This document shows, piece after piece, positions 1-11,448 of a stretch of 64,000 nucleotides of DNA. Below the pieces are notes generated by a model that ran no database searches, was not told where the DNA came from, and saw only the letters and a program-made list of their open reading frames with translations. Numbering within the stretch: the stretch's first letter is position 1; every line of letters starts with the position of its first letter. The DNA is taken from positions 48,684,914-48,748,913 of the forward strand of contig NC_016132.3 in assembly GCF_000005505.3 (NCBI RefSeq). The letters are read 5' to 3'. This DNA comes from Brachypodium distachyon (taxonomy: Eukaryota; Streptophyta; Magnoliopsida; Poales; Poaceae). Made by a program: the position numbers and the translations under genes.

Positions 1-1584
1 AAATAAGTATACTAAAAATATATATATAATAATGAATTTAATACTTCCTTCGGACGGAATTACTTGTCGTTAATTAGTATAACTTTGTACTAAATCTAAG
101 ACAATTAATTCTGACCGTAGGGAGTAAAACTTATTTAGAATTGCAGGTGTTGGCAAATCTTTTTATAAATTTGTTGACTTAGAAGAAAGCTAGCCTTACA
201 TTTAGGAACTGAGAAATAAGTGACGTCGAATCACTATTTTGGGCGGAGAAAGTATAATAAAGATAATTTGCTGTCCACTTTTTTCAAATCGGACACCTCG
301 ATTTTCCATGTCATTACGGAAACAACGAAGTATATCATGCGATACAGAGAGTAGTAAAGCAGAGAGAGAAGCGGGGGAATATTGCCGTCCACTCATGCAA
401 TGATGCAAGTAGATTAAACTGGCAACTTGGCTATTCTAATGCGGCCCTGCAACTCTACAAGGTTACCACTTATGGTTGCTACTCGCCTTCCAGTCCCAGA
501 TCGCGATTAAACTAGCTAATCACGAGGCCCGTGCGGCCTGACCAGCGATGCGGCACGAGCCCGAGGGATTCGGCGTAGAGATGGATGCGTGGCGGGCGCA
601 TGCAGAGCCTCGAGTCGCCCACCGGACGCGCGGTCGTCGTCGCGCCACGTAGGCCCTGTAAAGCGCAGGAGGTCGCTGACTGGCCGAATGTATGACGTGG
701 GCCCACCGACAGCGACCCGTCACCCAATAACTTATAGTTGCACTCATTTCATTCGGCCGCTAATTCGCCCATGCGCCACGTACTAGCACAATTTTTTTAG
801 AGATGGTGGTACCGCTGCTAGCTCTGGCTGGAGCTGGACTACTTTAATTGCCGGCGAAAGGTACACGCTCTTTTGTTCTAATCCGGTTTTCAGGCGCGGG
901 GGTTTCCCACGTAAGCCGGCGTGGAGACCGGTCACTGAGCCCCGGGTCACGCGAGTCGCACGGGCCCGTGTGTCATTCGAGGAAAAGGGCTAACGAACGG
1001 TGTGGGCGGGCTGCCTGTTTCCGTACTTGAGGATGCTGGTTTCAGTTGCGGCTCCCGAATTCGATGCAGATCTTTCTTGGAATCGTATCATTAGAGGGGA
1101 GGAGGAAAAGGGTGCCGCGACGATGGCGTCAAGCCCATCGTCGTCGTCGAGCTTCGTCCATCTCTCTGGTTATTTTAGGTTTGGTGTTTAGCGGAGGGGC
1201 ACTGTATGAGTAGTTCGAGCCTTCTTGAAGTTGAACTTAACTACGGGTGTGCAGTTCGAGGCGCGGCGGGGTGTTTTTGTGCGGCTGGGAGTCGGCTACC
1301 GAAGCAAGCGAGAGGGGGGAAGGAAATAGTAAAGCAGCAAAGGAAAGAGGGCCCTCGATTTAAAGCGCGTTTGTGTGGCTCGCTGCTGGCCTCTTCTCTG
1401 CTCCTCTCGCCCCTCTCAAGCACAGTCACACGCTCAGCTTCTGGTCGCTGCCGCGGGTTTAGATCCTTATCTCCTTGCTGCTCTGAGGGCATTTGGAGCG
1501 TGGATGGGGTCTGGGAAGCAGTGGGTGGAGCGGGAAGGCGCAGCGAATCGGAGGTGATCCGCCATGGGGTAGAGTGCTGCGGGC
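1..1584 (+). promoter_or_regulatory. Upstream region and probable 5' UTR of the SPA gene
   Basis: There is no convincing coding sequence here. The first 500 bases are AT-rich and the rest is GC-rich with CCG and TCG runs, as is usual ahead of grass genes. The stretch from about 1200 to 1584 is probably leader sequence. Several short open frames are present but are not conserved in any family I recognise. No clear TATA box was found. Confidence 0.35.
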
Positions 1585-4500
1585 ATGGAGGGGTCCCGTG
1601 GTGCTGGCGGCGGCGGCGGCGGCGGCGGCGCACGGCCGTGGGGGGGTGGGGAGGAAGGCGATGGAGGAGGGCGGAGGGGGGAAGAGGAGGGGGAGGTGAG
1701 TCTGCGGGAGTGGCTGGATCGGCCGGGCCGGACGGTGGAGGCGCCCGAGTGCCTGCACGTCTTCCGCCAGGTGACGGAGGCGGTGGCCGTCGCGCACGCT
1801 CAGGGCGTGGCTGTCGGCAGCGCGCGCCCGTCCTGCTTCGTCGTGTCCCCGCCCTTCTCTCGCGTTGCCTTCATCGAGTCCGCCTCGGGTTCAGACGCCT
1901 CCGGCTCCGATGCCTCCGATGAGGCCGAACCTGACGCCGAGCCTCCGCGGCGAGTTGACGGCGCGGGCCGAGGGGAGGAGCGCTGTTTCAGGGGTTTCCC
2001 GCTGAAGAGCGTGCTAGCGATGGAGCTCAATTGGTACACCAGCCCGGAGGAAGCCGACGACAACGGGGGCGCTACCTTCGCCTCTGACGTGTATAGGTTA
2101 GGGGTACTCCTGTTCGAGGTGCGGTGCTTGAGATGAATATATTCCCTTTCTTATTTTGGGCGTGATTGTCATTGCTAATGTTTTACGGTTACGGCTTTGG
2201 TTTCAGTTGTTTTGCGCCTTCGAAACGTTGGAGGAGAAGATGCGGGCAATGGCCAACCTGCGGTATCGTGTGTTGCCGCCACAACTGCTGCTAAAGTGGC
2301 CCAAGGAAGCATCCTTCTGCCAGTTGCTGATGCACCCTGTACCTGATACCCGACCGAAGATGAGGTGCGTGCGCATCATTTACTTAATTAATCAGTGCGT
2401 GTAGATGTCAAGTACCGCTGAGAACAGGGTTGCTTGTTGGGTTGTCACACATTGGGCAGATCGAAGTATTTTAGTACTACTAGTAGTTATTGCCCTTTAT
2501 GTTGAGACAGTGTATACTTGACCTTATATGATGAAATACAAGGGTAGCACTGAGTTGATGAAAATTTCAGTCAAATAAATTCCTGACATTGGAAAGCGCT
2601 GTAACATTCATGAACCAGTAACACTTTCGCTATATAAACTTTAGATTCAACAATGCTTATTCAAGTTTCATCTCCAGAGTATAGGAGTAACTAACACTCA
2701 ACTCGTACAGTTGAATGGATTGACCTATTATGTTGCTCTTCCCTTCCAAAATTCAGTTTGATCTTCGTAATCACTCATTGTTCATGGTTATTTATGTTTT
2801 CTATTAAAAAACACCACCTCCACCCACCCACCCACCACCCAGCCCAAACATCTTTTAGAGATCATCTAAATGGTGTATAATTGTATATTACTCGAATTAG
2901 TGGCATCATTTGTAGAACTTGTTCATGGAATATGTGCTATCTATAACACAAAAGAAGATTTTCTTCTCTGATGAAGGTCTCCACGTATAGATTGTGCTCT
3001 GCTGTTTTTTTATCTAATCCACAACCACAATTGGTGAAGTAAGTTGAGGTTAACATTAAAAACAATCTGCATTTTGTAAACTACTGCAATAGATCGTTTG
3101 GTCATCATTTGTACTCAATATTTATTTTTCATTTCTGACATGTAACCATTTATTTTTCAAAGATATAGTAGTCTGTGAAAGTATGTAAAATACCAAGGTG
3201 ATCAAGGGTGCATATGCTCGTGCATGGGAAACGCACTTGCAATTCAAAATTTGTGAAAACAAATTATACACGTGCATTGTGCAAAGTATACGCTAAGAAG
3301 AAAACGCGCCAAATATGCCTATACGTAACTGTACGAAGGAACAAAGTAAGTTCTTAGAAACATAGCTGCTATGTTACTCATTCATCTCTTAACATTTTTG
3401 TACAGATCACAAATGTGTGTATTTTGGCAGAAAAAAAATTCTATTGCATAAATTTTTGTGTAATGTGCACATATGATTTATTTATTTTAGAACAAGGATC
3501 TGGCTTTATTGATTCAACATAGATAGTACTATAAACTGAACAAACTGAAAGAAACATCTGGTGTTCAAATGCGATTTGAGCACAACCCGTCAAAACCACC
3601 GATTCGAAATTTTGTACTTGCAATTTCTGAAGGGAGATGAACTAGACGCTGGATGACTGCTTCCACAGGCTGGACTCAACTTGATTTTGAACACCCCTAA
3701 CACCAACAATAAAGATCCCTGGTAAAACTAAAAATTACACCAAAGACCATCGAGGTCAACATCTCAAGCTCCACCATCTGCATCCTGATATTTCTCCATC
3801 CCTGGTGATGAAACTGCAGATTACAAAGCCTGCGCAAGCTTGACTAGCCTCATAGATTTTTAAATAGTTGCATAAGCCGCCTATCCCAATAGTTGAAAAA
3901 CTGAGATTGCTGAACGCACTGTGGCCGGGGACACCCCTCACAAGAGAGGTTGTCAATCGGTTTCTTCATTACCGAATCAACGAGGAAGGGGACCAAACGC
4001 ACGAAACATGAGCCATGAAATCCACTAGCTTCATGATGTGGACAGATGGAGCTGGGCAGCCTTTATTCTCCAAATCTCTGATGATGAAACTTCAGACGAC
4101 AAATCCTGCACAAGCTGGACTAGCCTTATAGATTTAATACAGCGGCATAAGCTGCCCACCCCAATATGTGAGAACCTGAGATTGCTGAACACACTGTGGC
4201 CGGGAACACACCCCTCGCAAGAGAGGTTGCCAACCTGTTTCTTCATTACTGAATCGACGAGGAAGGGGGCCAAAAGCACAAAACATGAGCCATGAAATCC
4301 ACTAGTTTCATGGAGTAGACAGATGGAGTTGGAGACCTTAATTCCACATGGCACGCCTCCACCACTGGGCTGCTGCTGCCAAGTACACACAATACTCAGA
4401 ATGAAGGTGCCGAAACTATAAGCCATATGTTGAATCAGCCAGAGGCAATGGGAACCGGCAGAGATTGGAACGGTGTTTTTTCTTCCCTGGCGGCTAGGTT

Positions 4501-7500
4501 TTCTACGAAACATAATCATTTAAGGAAGTTTGGCTAGTAAAGCTATTAGCTATATACTCCATAGTACTATGTACCAGTAGGTCAATTTAGAAGTCATTAG
4601 TATATTTTCCCAACAAATCTATTTGCTGGACTGTGTTGAGACCTGATTATTTTTTCTCTTTTTCACAGTGAGGTGCTACAAAGTGACTTCCTTAATCAAT
4701 CAAGGAATAGTCTGGAAGAGCATGAGGCAGCACTTCGGCTGCGTGAAGAGATAGAAGAACAAGACCTGCTACTGGATTTTCTTCTCCAATTGCAGAAAAG
4801 AAAACAGGATATTGCGGACAATTTGCAGGACACTGTTGCCTTTCTTTCTTCTGACATCAATGAGGTAGTCCACCAGCAGTCAGCTCTCGGGCAGTGTGGA
4901 AACTTCTCATTTGAGTTGGATAAAGAGGTGTCTTCTGGAACTGTTGAAGATCAGAGTGACTGTGGATCCAGAAAGCGTTTCCGACCTGAACTGCATGCTG
5001 TGGAAATGGAGGAATGTAATCCTAGTCTGGAAGAATGCTCCAGAACAGTGCCATCATCTGTATTAATCCAAGAAAGTGTGTTGTCAAAAAGCTCCAGGTT
5101 ATTAAAGAATTTCAAAAAACTTGAAGCAGCATATTTCCTAACAAGATCCAAGTTTGCAAGCCAAGTTTGCAATCCAATAAGTAGTTGCGATCAAGTTATC
5201 AAGAGAACCACTGGGTCAGCTGTTGGGACCGAGGGAAGTTCAATAGACGATTTTGCTTTGGAAGGGCATTATCGTAGAAGGCAAAGAGGTTGGATGAACT
5301 CTTTTCTTGAAGGATTGTGCAGGTACTTGTCGTTCAGTAAGTTGAAAGTTCGGGCGGAACTGAAGCAATGCGATCTGCTGAACTCATCAAATTTAGTATG
5401 CTCTGTAGGCTTTGACCGTGATAACGAGTTTTTTGCAACTGCTGGTGTAAATAAGAAGATAAAAGTTTTTGAATACAATATGCTCGTAAATGAACATCGT
5501 GACATTCACTATCCTGTGGTTGAGATGTCTAATAGATCAAAATTAAGTTGTATTTGCTGGAACAGTTACATGAAGAGTCATATAGCATCTAGCGATTTTG
5601 AGGGTCTCGTACAGGTAAGCTCCTCTGAGAAATATTTTTGTTCAATTTTGCATTTGAAAATGATCACAATATCAACAATGTAATAATGAACATTACTTTT
5701 CAGGTTTGGGACGTTACTAGGAGCCAAGTTTTTGTGGAAATGAGGGAGCATGAGAGGCGTGTGTGGTCAGTAGACTTCTCACTTGCGGACCCAACCAAAT
5801 TGGTTAGTGGGAGTGATGATGGTTCTGTGAAGCTGTGGAGTATGAATCAGGCAATTCTATTCTTGCACCTGCTGTATGTCATTTTTTGAACTACGATAGC
5901 GTGGTCATCAAGCTTGAATTTGACAGTGATAAAGTTTTGCCTACATTGAAATAACATGTTTCCATGAACTCTGCAGGCTGGGAGTGTTGGCACTATCAGA
6001 ACAAGGGCAAATGTCTGCTCTGTGCAATTTCAACCTGATTCTGCTCGCTCCATTGCAATTGGCTCAGCAGATCACAAAATTTACTGCTATGATCTTCGCA
6101 ACATACGAGCCCCTTATAGTACACTAGTTGGACACACAAAAACTGTAAGCTATGTTAAGTATGTAGATGCATCAACCATAGTATCTGGGTCTACTGACAA
6201 CTCGTTGAAGCTCTGGGACTTGTCTATGAATCAATCAAGGATAATTGACAATCCAGTTCAGACATTTACAGGACATACAAATACAAAGGTTAGATATCCT
6301 GCATAGTTTTTTTGTAGCTGTGCCTGCATATACTTGTTCTCTTCTAAGGGTATCGTTCTAGAAATGATTATAATCTAGTACAACAATTACCCTTTAGATT
6401 TAATTGTTTGATGGCTTTGAATCATGGCTTGTTTACCCTTTTCCTGCGCATTTAGTTACAACTGTATTTAGCTAGATTAAGTAGAAATGGTCTTGATGAT
6501 GGGGTCATCTTAGGGTTTGTCCCAGATGACGCCCTTCATCTCTGTATTAAGGACAGTGGTGTTTTTGATCTCTGAATGAAATGAAGCCTTTTATCAAAAA
6601 AAAAAATCGTCAACACAGTGTTCTGTTGTCAGATTAGTGTCTTGTTTAAATAAGTTCTCTTTCAACTACCCATAAGTTACTCGTCAACTTTAGTAGCATT
6701 GCAAGTTTCAGTATGTCCTTTATAAAATCATGGCTTTGCTTCAAAGAAACAATTATTTTCTGCTTATTTTCTGTTTTCAAATGCTTTGAATCGCTTTTGT
6801 GCTGAAAGGAAACAATATTTTTAGATGGCTAATTTACTTATATCTTCAACCTGTTGAGCAGAATTTCGTTGGCCTTTCCATTTCCGATGGGTATATTGCT
6901 ACTGGCTCAGAAACAAATGAGGTATTCATTCAAGTTCCTGCTGTTTTTTTTTTTTGCTGAACTCTGAAGAGGAATTACAGTTTCAAATTCTACAACCATG
7001 ATCTGAGTTACGGTTGTGGGGGAGCTAAAAAGCCAGCACCCTCCAGCTTAATAATACACCGAGGGGGCCTCTCCCCTATCGTACCTATCCTTTTCGTTAT
7101 ACAGCTCTACCGGACTTTATACAATTCATTCATATCAGTAATTCTACTAGTACCCACTTCATGTGGAGACAAAATGAACTCAATGTTTAAGATGAAAAGC
7201 TTTGCAGATGATTAGACAGGAAATTCTTTGGCCCTCCTATACCTGAATAGACAGCAAATTAATGTGCCTAAAAATGAGGTTTATATGAAAATCCTAGTCA
7301 AAGAATGCACCCACCATTTTTTATACATAACGGGAGAGAAAACTCTCCCAGCCTATGGCATCCAAGGATGAAAGACAGCCAAAATTATTACGAAGTTCGC
7401 ACCCACCATTTAATTATTTGGACTTTTATATGTAAAGTTTCTAGTTCAATGTCACTGATCCAGTATACATCAATTGTAAATTGTAATGCCTGACTTTCCT

Positions 7501-7710
7501 TTCCACCACACTGTACATCAGGTTTTTGTCTATCACAAAGCATTTCCGATGCCAGTATTGGCATATAAGTTCAATGTCACTGATCCAATATCAGGCCAGG
7601 AGATTGACGACCAATCACAGTTCATTTCGTGCGTGTGTTGGAGAGGGCAGTCTTCAACACTTCTTTCTGCTAACTCCAGTGGGAACATTAAGGTCTTAGA
7701 AATGGAATAA
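1585..7710 (+). CDS. SPA: SPA-type protein (suppressor of phyA-105 family), SPA3/SPA4-like
   Basis: Seven exons were read: 1585-2118, 2207-2364, 4669-5614, 5704-5850, 5977-6288, 6862-6921 and 7522-7710. They join in frame to 781 codons plus stop. The order is a low-complexity Gly-rich start, a degenerate kinase-like domain (about 35-245, with the exon 1/2 junction [22 protein letters not shown]), a coiled coil (about 240-295, [17 protein letters not shown]) and WD40 repeats (about 460-781, e.g. [31 protein letters not shown]). This matches the SPA family, whose members pair with COP1 in a CUL4-DDB1 ubiquitin ligase that removes light-signalling activators in the nucleus. The length is close to the short SPA3/SPA4 type, not the longer SPA1/SPA2. 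The intron between exons 4 and 5 begins with GC (5851), not GT. Intron 2 is 2.3 kb and holds a tandem repeat. The ATG at 1585 is the first one in frame before the conserved part; the exact start is less certain than the rest. Confidence 0.93.
3791..4334. repeat. Two diverged tandem copies, period about 273 bp, in SPA intron 2
   Basis: Copy one runs about 3791-4060 and copy two about 4064-4334. Shared strings include ACATGAGCCATGAAATCCAC (about 4008 and 4284) and GAGATTGCTGAAC. A 162-codon open frame crosses the second copy on the minus strand (4031-4519), but it has no recognisable domain. It looks like a remnant of a repeat or transposon, not a gene. Confidence 0.6.
6484..6606 (+). mobile_element. 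Possible short LINE-type 3' tail in SPA intron 5
   Basis: The sequence ends ATGAAATGAAGCC...ATC followed by 11 A residues (6596-6606), which resembles the 3' end of a truncated plant LINE. I did not find a matching target-site duplication, so this is tentative. Confidence 0.3.
7443..7462 (+). repeat. 20-bp copy of SPA exon 7 sequence inside intron 6
   Basis: The 20 bases AGTTCAATGTCACTGATCCA occur at 7443-7462 in the intron and again at 7568-7587 in exon 7, where they encode part of KFNVTDPIS. The copies are 125 bp apart and in the same orientation. Confidence 0.85.
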
Positions 7711-8612
7711 CCCTGCACCAAGGGCGAGTGTTGCTGCCTGGTTTCGAGTAGAAATGGACTGACTTCAGTGACTTGTTACCAAGGAATGCGCATGTCTTAC
7801 TGATTTGTCGCTTCAATGCAGAGGCGCAAACAGGGTGCTCTGTAACTTCTCCAGAGTTGTGGACTAGGAGGTTGGTAGAGCGAGTGTTAGCGTAGAACTA
7901 CAGGTTAGCGTCATAGAAAACATAGCATAAGTAGGGCAGATATTTGAGATGTTGTGGGGCGAAGAGGGGAAGGTTTTGTAAATCATTGGTCTGAGGTATA
8001 TTTATATAGGCAATCAATCCAAGTTATTAGCTAACTTCATGTTCGATTGTTGCTGTTTTATTTTTACTGACCGATTCTTTAATTTCGCTTGCTATTCTTT
8101 TTCTAGGAAATTTCGGTTGTTATTCTGCTAGTGTTCGAAGCGTAAAAATGCCAGTTTATTTAGACATTCACTGGAGTTTGAGATGGAAACGAAAAAATCT
8201 ATCGAAATGTAACTTTTCTATTAAATGAAAGATATTTCTCGTGGATCCGAGGGAGTAGCTACTTTTAATTTTTTTCAGTTATCCTAGTAATTTTAACATT
8301 TTTGTACTCTCACTATTGACTACTCCTAGCTCCTAGAAAATTTAACACTTTCAGTTATCCTATTCACGGTATTTCATAGGATATATTGATAAGCTAAAAA
8401 ATGAGATCACCTTGCAGAAAATCCGTTCAACTAATTTGCAAGGAAGAGGGAGCTGGGAGCGACACAAAGAAGTTCCTTTTTTTGGCAAAAAAAAAGTTTT
8501 CTTTTTTAAGACGGACCCAGAATAGTGATGAGGTGCAGGAGGCAGGTACGGAGTAGTTGTGAAAAATCTACACTGCATCCTACCGATGTGTTCCCCTTCT
8601 CCGCTGCGATAC
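7711..8612. other. SPA 3' flank, no gene seen
   Basis: This is the 3' UTR and downstream AT-rich sequence. The region 8140-8350 is very AT-rich with a MITE-like GGGAGTA remnant near 8250. No coding sequence is supported. Confidence 0.4.
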
Positions 8613-9478
8613 AAGTGGAGTTAGCTATCATTGGCACGAAAAGGACTCTTTCCTCTCCCCTCTCCTCCCCTCCCTACTGTTCAGAAAGAACCCTAGATCT
8701 TGACTGGAGCCCGGCCCGATTCCGGAACTTTTCCGCCGGTGAGGCTGGTCGGAAAGGGGATGGGGGAGGTGCTCGGAGCTTCGTACTTGCTAGGTTCCCC
8801 TTAGGGGTCGTCGGCTTGATGCCGTTAGGGAGATGGCCGGGGCTGAAGTCGAGCATAAGCCAGCGGCGTTTGGCGGCGGTGATCCCCGTGGTGGCCAGTG
8901 GGTGGTTGACACGGAGATGATCGCTAGCGACATCTCAAATAAGCTCGAAGTTCCTTCTTTGCAGGGGATTTGACAGCCTTCTCCTTACTGTTGGAGTCAT
9001 CATGGAGATGGCTCTCCGGTGAGGAGATGGCGGCGGGATGGAGCAACCACTTCGAGGTCGAGCTTATCAGCGACGGTTTCTGTGCAGGAGCTTCGGCGCC
9101 AACAGTTGGCAGCCGGCTCACATCGTGCCGTTGCATTCTCAGGCCGAAGGGCGGTTATATCAATTCTCCTAGCCATGGTGCAGAAAAAGAGGCAGATCAA
9201 CATCCAACTGGTGGCCATGGTTACTTGCTTGGCAGCTTCGTCGTCCCAAGTGGCGTAGTCCCAGCGATGGCGAGGAGATCACCGGCGGGGTGTTGTTTAG
9301 GACCCGATTGCGTTTTTCCTTTCTTGATTTGGGTCCTTTCTGCAAAGTCCAGGGACTTGTGTGTAATTTTAGATCTTTAGTGGGCCTAGTTGTAATATGT
9401 GCTAAGTTCACTACTAATGAATAAATTTGGGATCCTTCTGGATACTGCTTTTACAAAAAAAAAGTGGAGTTAGCTATC
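8613..9478 (+). mobile_element. Poly(A)-tailed retroposon with a perfect target-site duplication
   Basis: The insert (8630-9463) ends in 9 A residues and is bounded by direct copies of GTGGAGTTAGCTATC at 8615-8629 and 9464-9478; the match extends to 17 bases if the neighbouring AA is counted. A 3' poly(A) plus a 15-17-bp duplication is the mark of insertion by LINE machinery. The insert is about 834 bp. It has a GC-rich 5' part with AGAACCCTAG and a small open frame at 8833-8973 (46 aa, starting MAGAEVEHKPAAFGGG), and a 3' part that looks like a transcript end (AATGAATAAATTTGGG). No reverse transcriptase is present, so it is either a non-autonomous LINE derivative or a processed transcript. 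The source gene is not recognised. Confidence 0.75.
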
Positions 9479-9724
9479 CACGTGTTGGACGATTTCTCCA
9501 CGAGTAAAATGCATCCGCGACCCTTTAACTTGTTGGCGTGGTCTAAATTAGTCTTCGATTTTGCGAACTGCCCATCTAGGTCCTGGAACTTGTTTCGTAC
9601 GTCCATATACGGTCCTTATACTGTATTCCTCGTATTGGTCCCACCTGTCAGGACCCGTATGCCGACTCTGCCGCTCACTTTTTGTTCAAGAAAGCTGAAA
9701 GCCCCTCCAACTTTCTCCCTTCCG

Positions 9725-9828
9725 CCCACAGTCCATGTTTATTTTCTGGCCGGTCAAAATCCAGCCCACAGTCCACGTTTATTTTCTGGCTGGTCAAAAT
9801 CCAGCCCACGTTCCACGTTTATTTTCCC
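9725..9828 (+). repeat. Tandem repeat, 40-bp period, about 2.6 copies
   Basis: The unit beginning GTCCATGTTTATTTTCTGGC recurs at exactly 40-bp steps (9731, 9771, 9811) with one or two changes per copy. Confidence 0.85.
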
Positions 9829-9932
9829 CACTCCGTAGTCCAGTCCTCGATTCCCCACCATTTCCCCATTATTCCCAACCCACGAACCCTAGAATCAGTT
9901 GCAGCGGCGTAAATTTGGTGCGGCGGCGCGGG

Positions 9933-10268
9933 ATGAAGACCATCGGATTCAAGCGGCAGTTACCGGACGAGGAGTTCCGCCGTGGGGAGCCTGATCTCCG
10001 GCCAGAAGCAGACCACACTGTGGTATCGCGCACGCCGGCCATGGCGGGAGAGGAACGTCGCCCGAGGAACCGGGCTCTGCTGGCAACCATCATGCTGAGC
10101 GGCACGGCACCGTCGACGGTCGTCTCCATGGAAGCAATGGTGGACGCCGTCACCGCACAGTGTGGACTCGCCGTCGGCCGTGTGACGGCGAAGGTTATCC
10201 CGGCGCCTGCTCATGCTTTGCTGACTTTCAAGTCGAGGAAGGAGTGCACCTTTTTAACAGAGATGTAG
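9933..10268 (+). other. Unrecognised 111-codon open frame, possible gene fragment
   Basis: This ATG-initiated frame starts MKTIGFKRQLPDEEF and ends SRKECTFLTEM. It is GC-rich and follows a leader-like stretch (CCCACGAACCCTAGAATC near 9881), so it looks like the first exon of a gene. The segment VDAVTAQCGLAVGRVTAKVI resembles the short fold found before zinc knuckles in grass retroelement-derived proteins (DUF4283-like), but the similarity is weak. No splice partner or downstream exon was found. It may be a fragment carried by a mobile element. Confidence 0.25.
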
Positions 10269-10767
10269 TTCCGGACAATGGTTAGGATATGTCGCGCCGC
10301 CATTTTTTCGACTGCTTCGTTGGAAGAGTGGATGGAACTGGACCAGGTTTTTCTTTTACCCGAACCGCTGCACACAATTGTTTTTTTTTCTCAATTTGCT
10401 AAACAAAACGGTCTTGTTATTTGTTAGGCGATTTCTTATGCGATTGAGAAATTACTATTTCTTAATCGACACTAGCAACTTTTTTTTAAAAAAAGTGTGA
10501 CTACTAGTTGCAGCAATGGAAAAGCCAAACGGAGTACATCAACATTTGCAGGCTGGAGTAAAGAGCAAGTTAGTATTATCCTGCATGATCTTTGCTGCCG
10601 CTGGTGTACAGAGCTAGGGATCCCAGATTCGTGGTACGCGACCATCATCAACTGATACTTGTTTTATTACCGCCCACGGAAACAAAGAGGAACGTCGGAC
10701 ACATTCACATTCACATGCATGTACATCAGCGACTTAAATTACCCTCCACATCAACTGGATCAATTGA
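10269..10767. other. Intergenic, no gene seen
   Basis: This AT-rich sequence includes the 3' UTR of the minus-strand gene that follows. No element or coding sequence was identified. Confidence 0.4.
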
Positions 10768-11383
10768 TCAGCACTTGCCGGATGGTCCCGTCCCGAACAG
10801 GAATTCCCCGGCCGAGTAGATCGCCTGCAGGTCATCGTCGGAGAGCGGCACGAACTTGCGGAACTTGAGTGGCGACCCCGCCTTGCCCCCGCTTGGCTTC
10901 AGGGCCACGCCGCACGCGCCCACCGGCGACCGCTGCACGTACACCGTGCAGTCCTTGCTCGTAAACGGCGCCACCTGCTTCGGCGTCAGGATCCGGAAGT
11001 TGCCGCCCTCGTCCGTGGACCCCGACGCGAACAGCGCCCACTTTTTCCCACGGCGGCACAGCAGCTGCGCCGCGGCATCTGCCAACATGCAAGCCAAGTA
11101 ACAAAGGCATATAAATCAGCGCCCACTATATGTATGCATGTATATACATATGGATCAATGGGTACGTACTCGGAAGAGGGGACGCGTTCTTGGACTTGTC
11201 GTAGCCGGCGTACCGGCAGCCCTGGCACCAGACGGCGCCTTCGACGCCGATGGTGAAGTTCATGTTCGGCGGCGGTCGGGGCAGGCTCTTGGCGGAGCCG
11301 CCGCGAGGGAGGCAGCCCAGGGAGAAGAAGAACGCGAGGGAGAGGCAGACCACAAGGCATCTCATCCCGAGCAGAGCCGCCAT
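10768..11383 (-). CDS. Pollen Ole e 1 / extensin-like secreted protein
   Basis: Two exons on the minus strand, 11170-11383 and 10768-11078, join in frame to 174 codons plus stop. The protein starts with a signal peptide (MAALLGMRCLVVCLSLAFFF). The Ole e 1 core follows, with GVEGAVWCQGCRYAGYDKSK, LLCRRGKK, TDEGGNFRI, DCTVYV and a final cysteine (SGKC). The six-cysteine pattern and the intron position between PLP and NAAAQLLC fit this family of small secreted wall-associated proteins. The ATG at 11383 is chosen because the frame's further extension to 11395 begins with GTG. A paralog of the same two-exon design lies 6.4 kb away. The family's molecular role is poorly defined. Confidence 0.9.
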
Positions 11384-11440
11384 TACTGTGGACACGACTT
11401 GTAAGTGTGTGCACTGTACGTATCAACTACGTCCACGAGT

Positions 11441-11448
11441 TTTATATA
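11441..11448 (-). promoter_or_regulatory. TATA box of the first Ole e 1-like gene
   Basis: TATATAAA on the minus strand lies about 58 bp upstream of the ATG at 11383. Confidence 0.6.

Noticed and set aside
1206..1922. 238-codon frame on the plus strand
   Set aside because: It overlaps the SPA first exon in another frame, is Arg-rich from GC-rich DNA, and has no family features.
11384..11395. Longer N-terminus of the first Ole e 1-like protein
   Set aside because: The extension begins with GTG; the ATG at 11383 starts the signal peptide directly.
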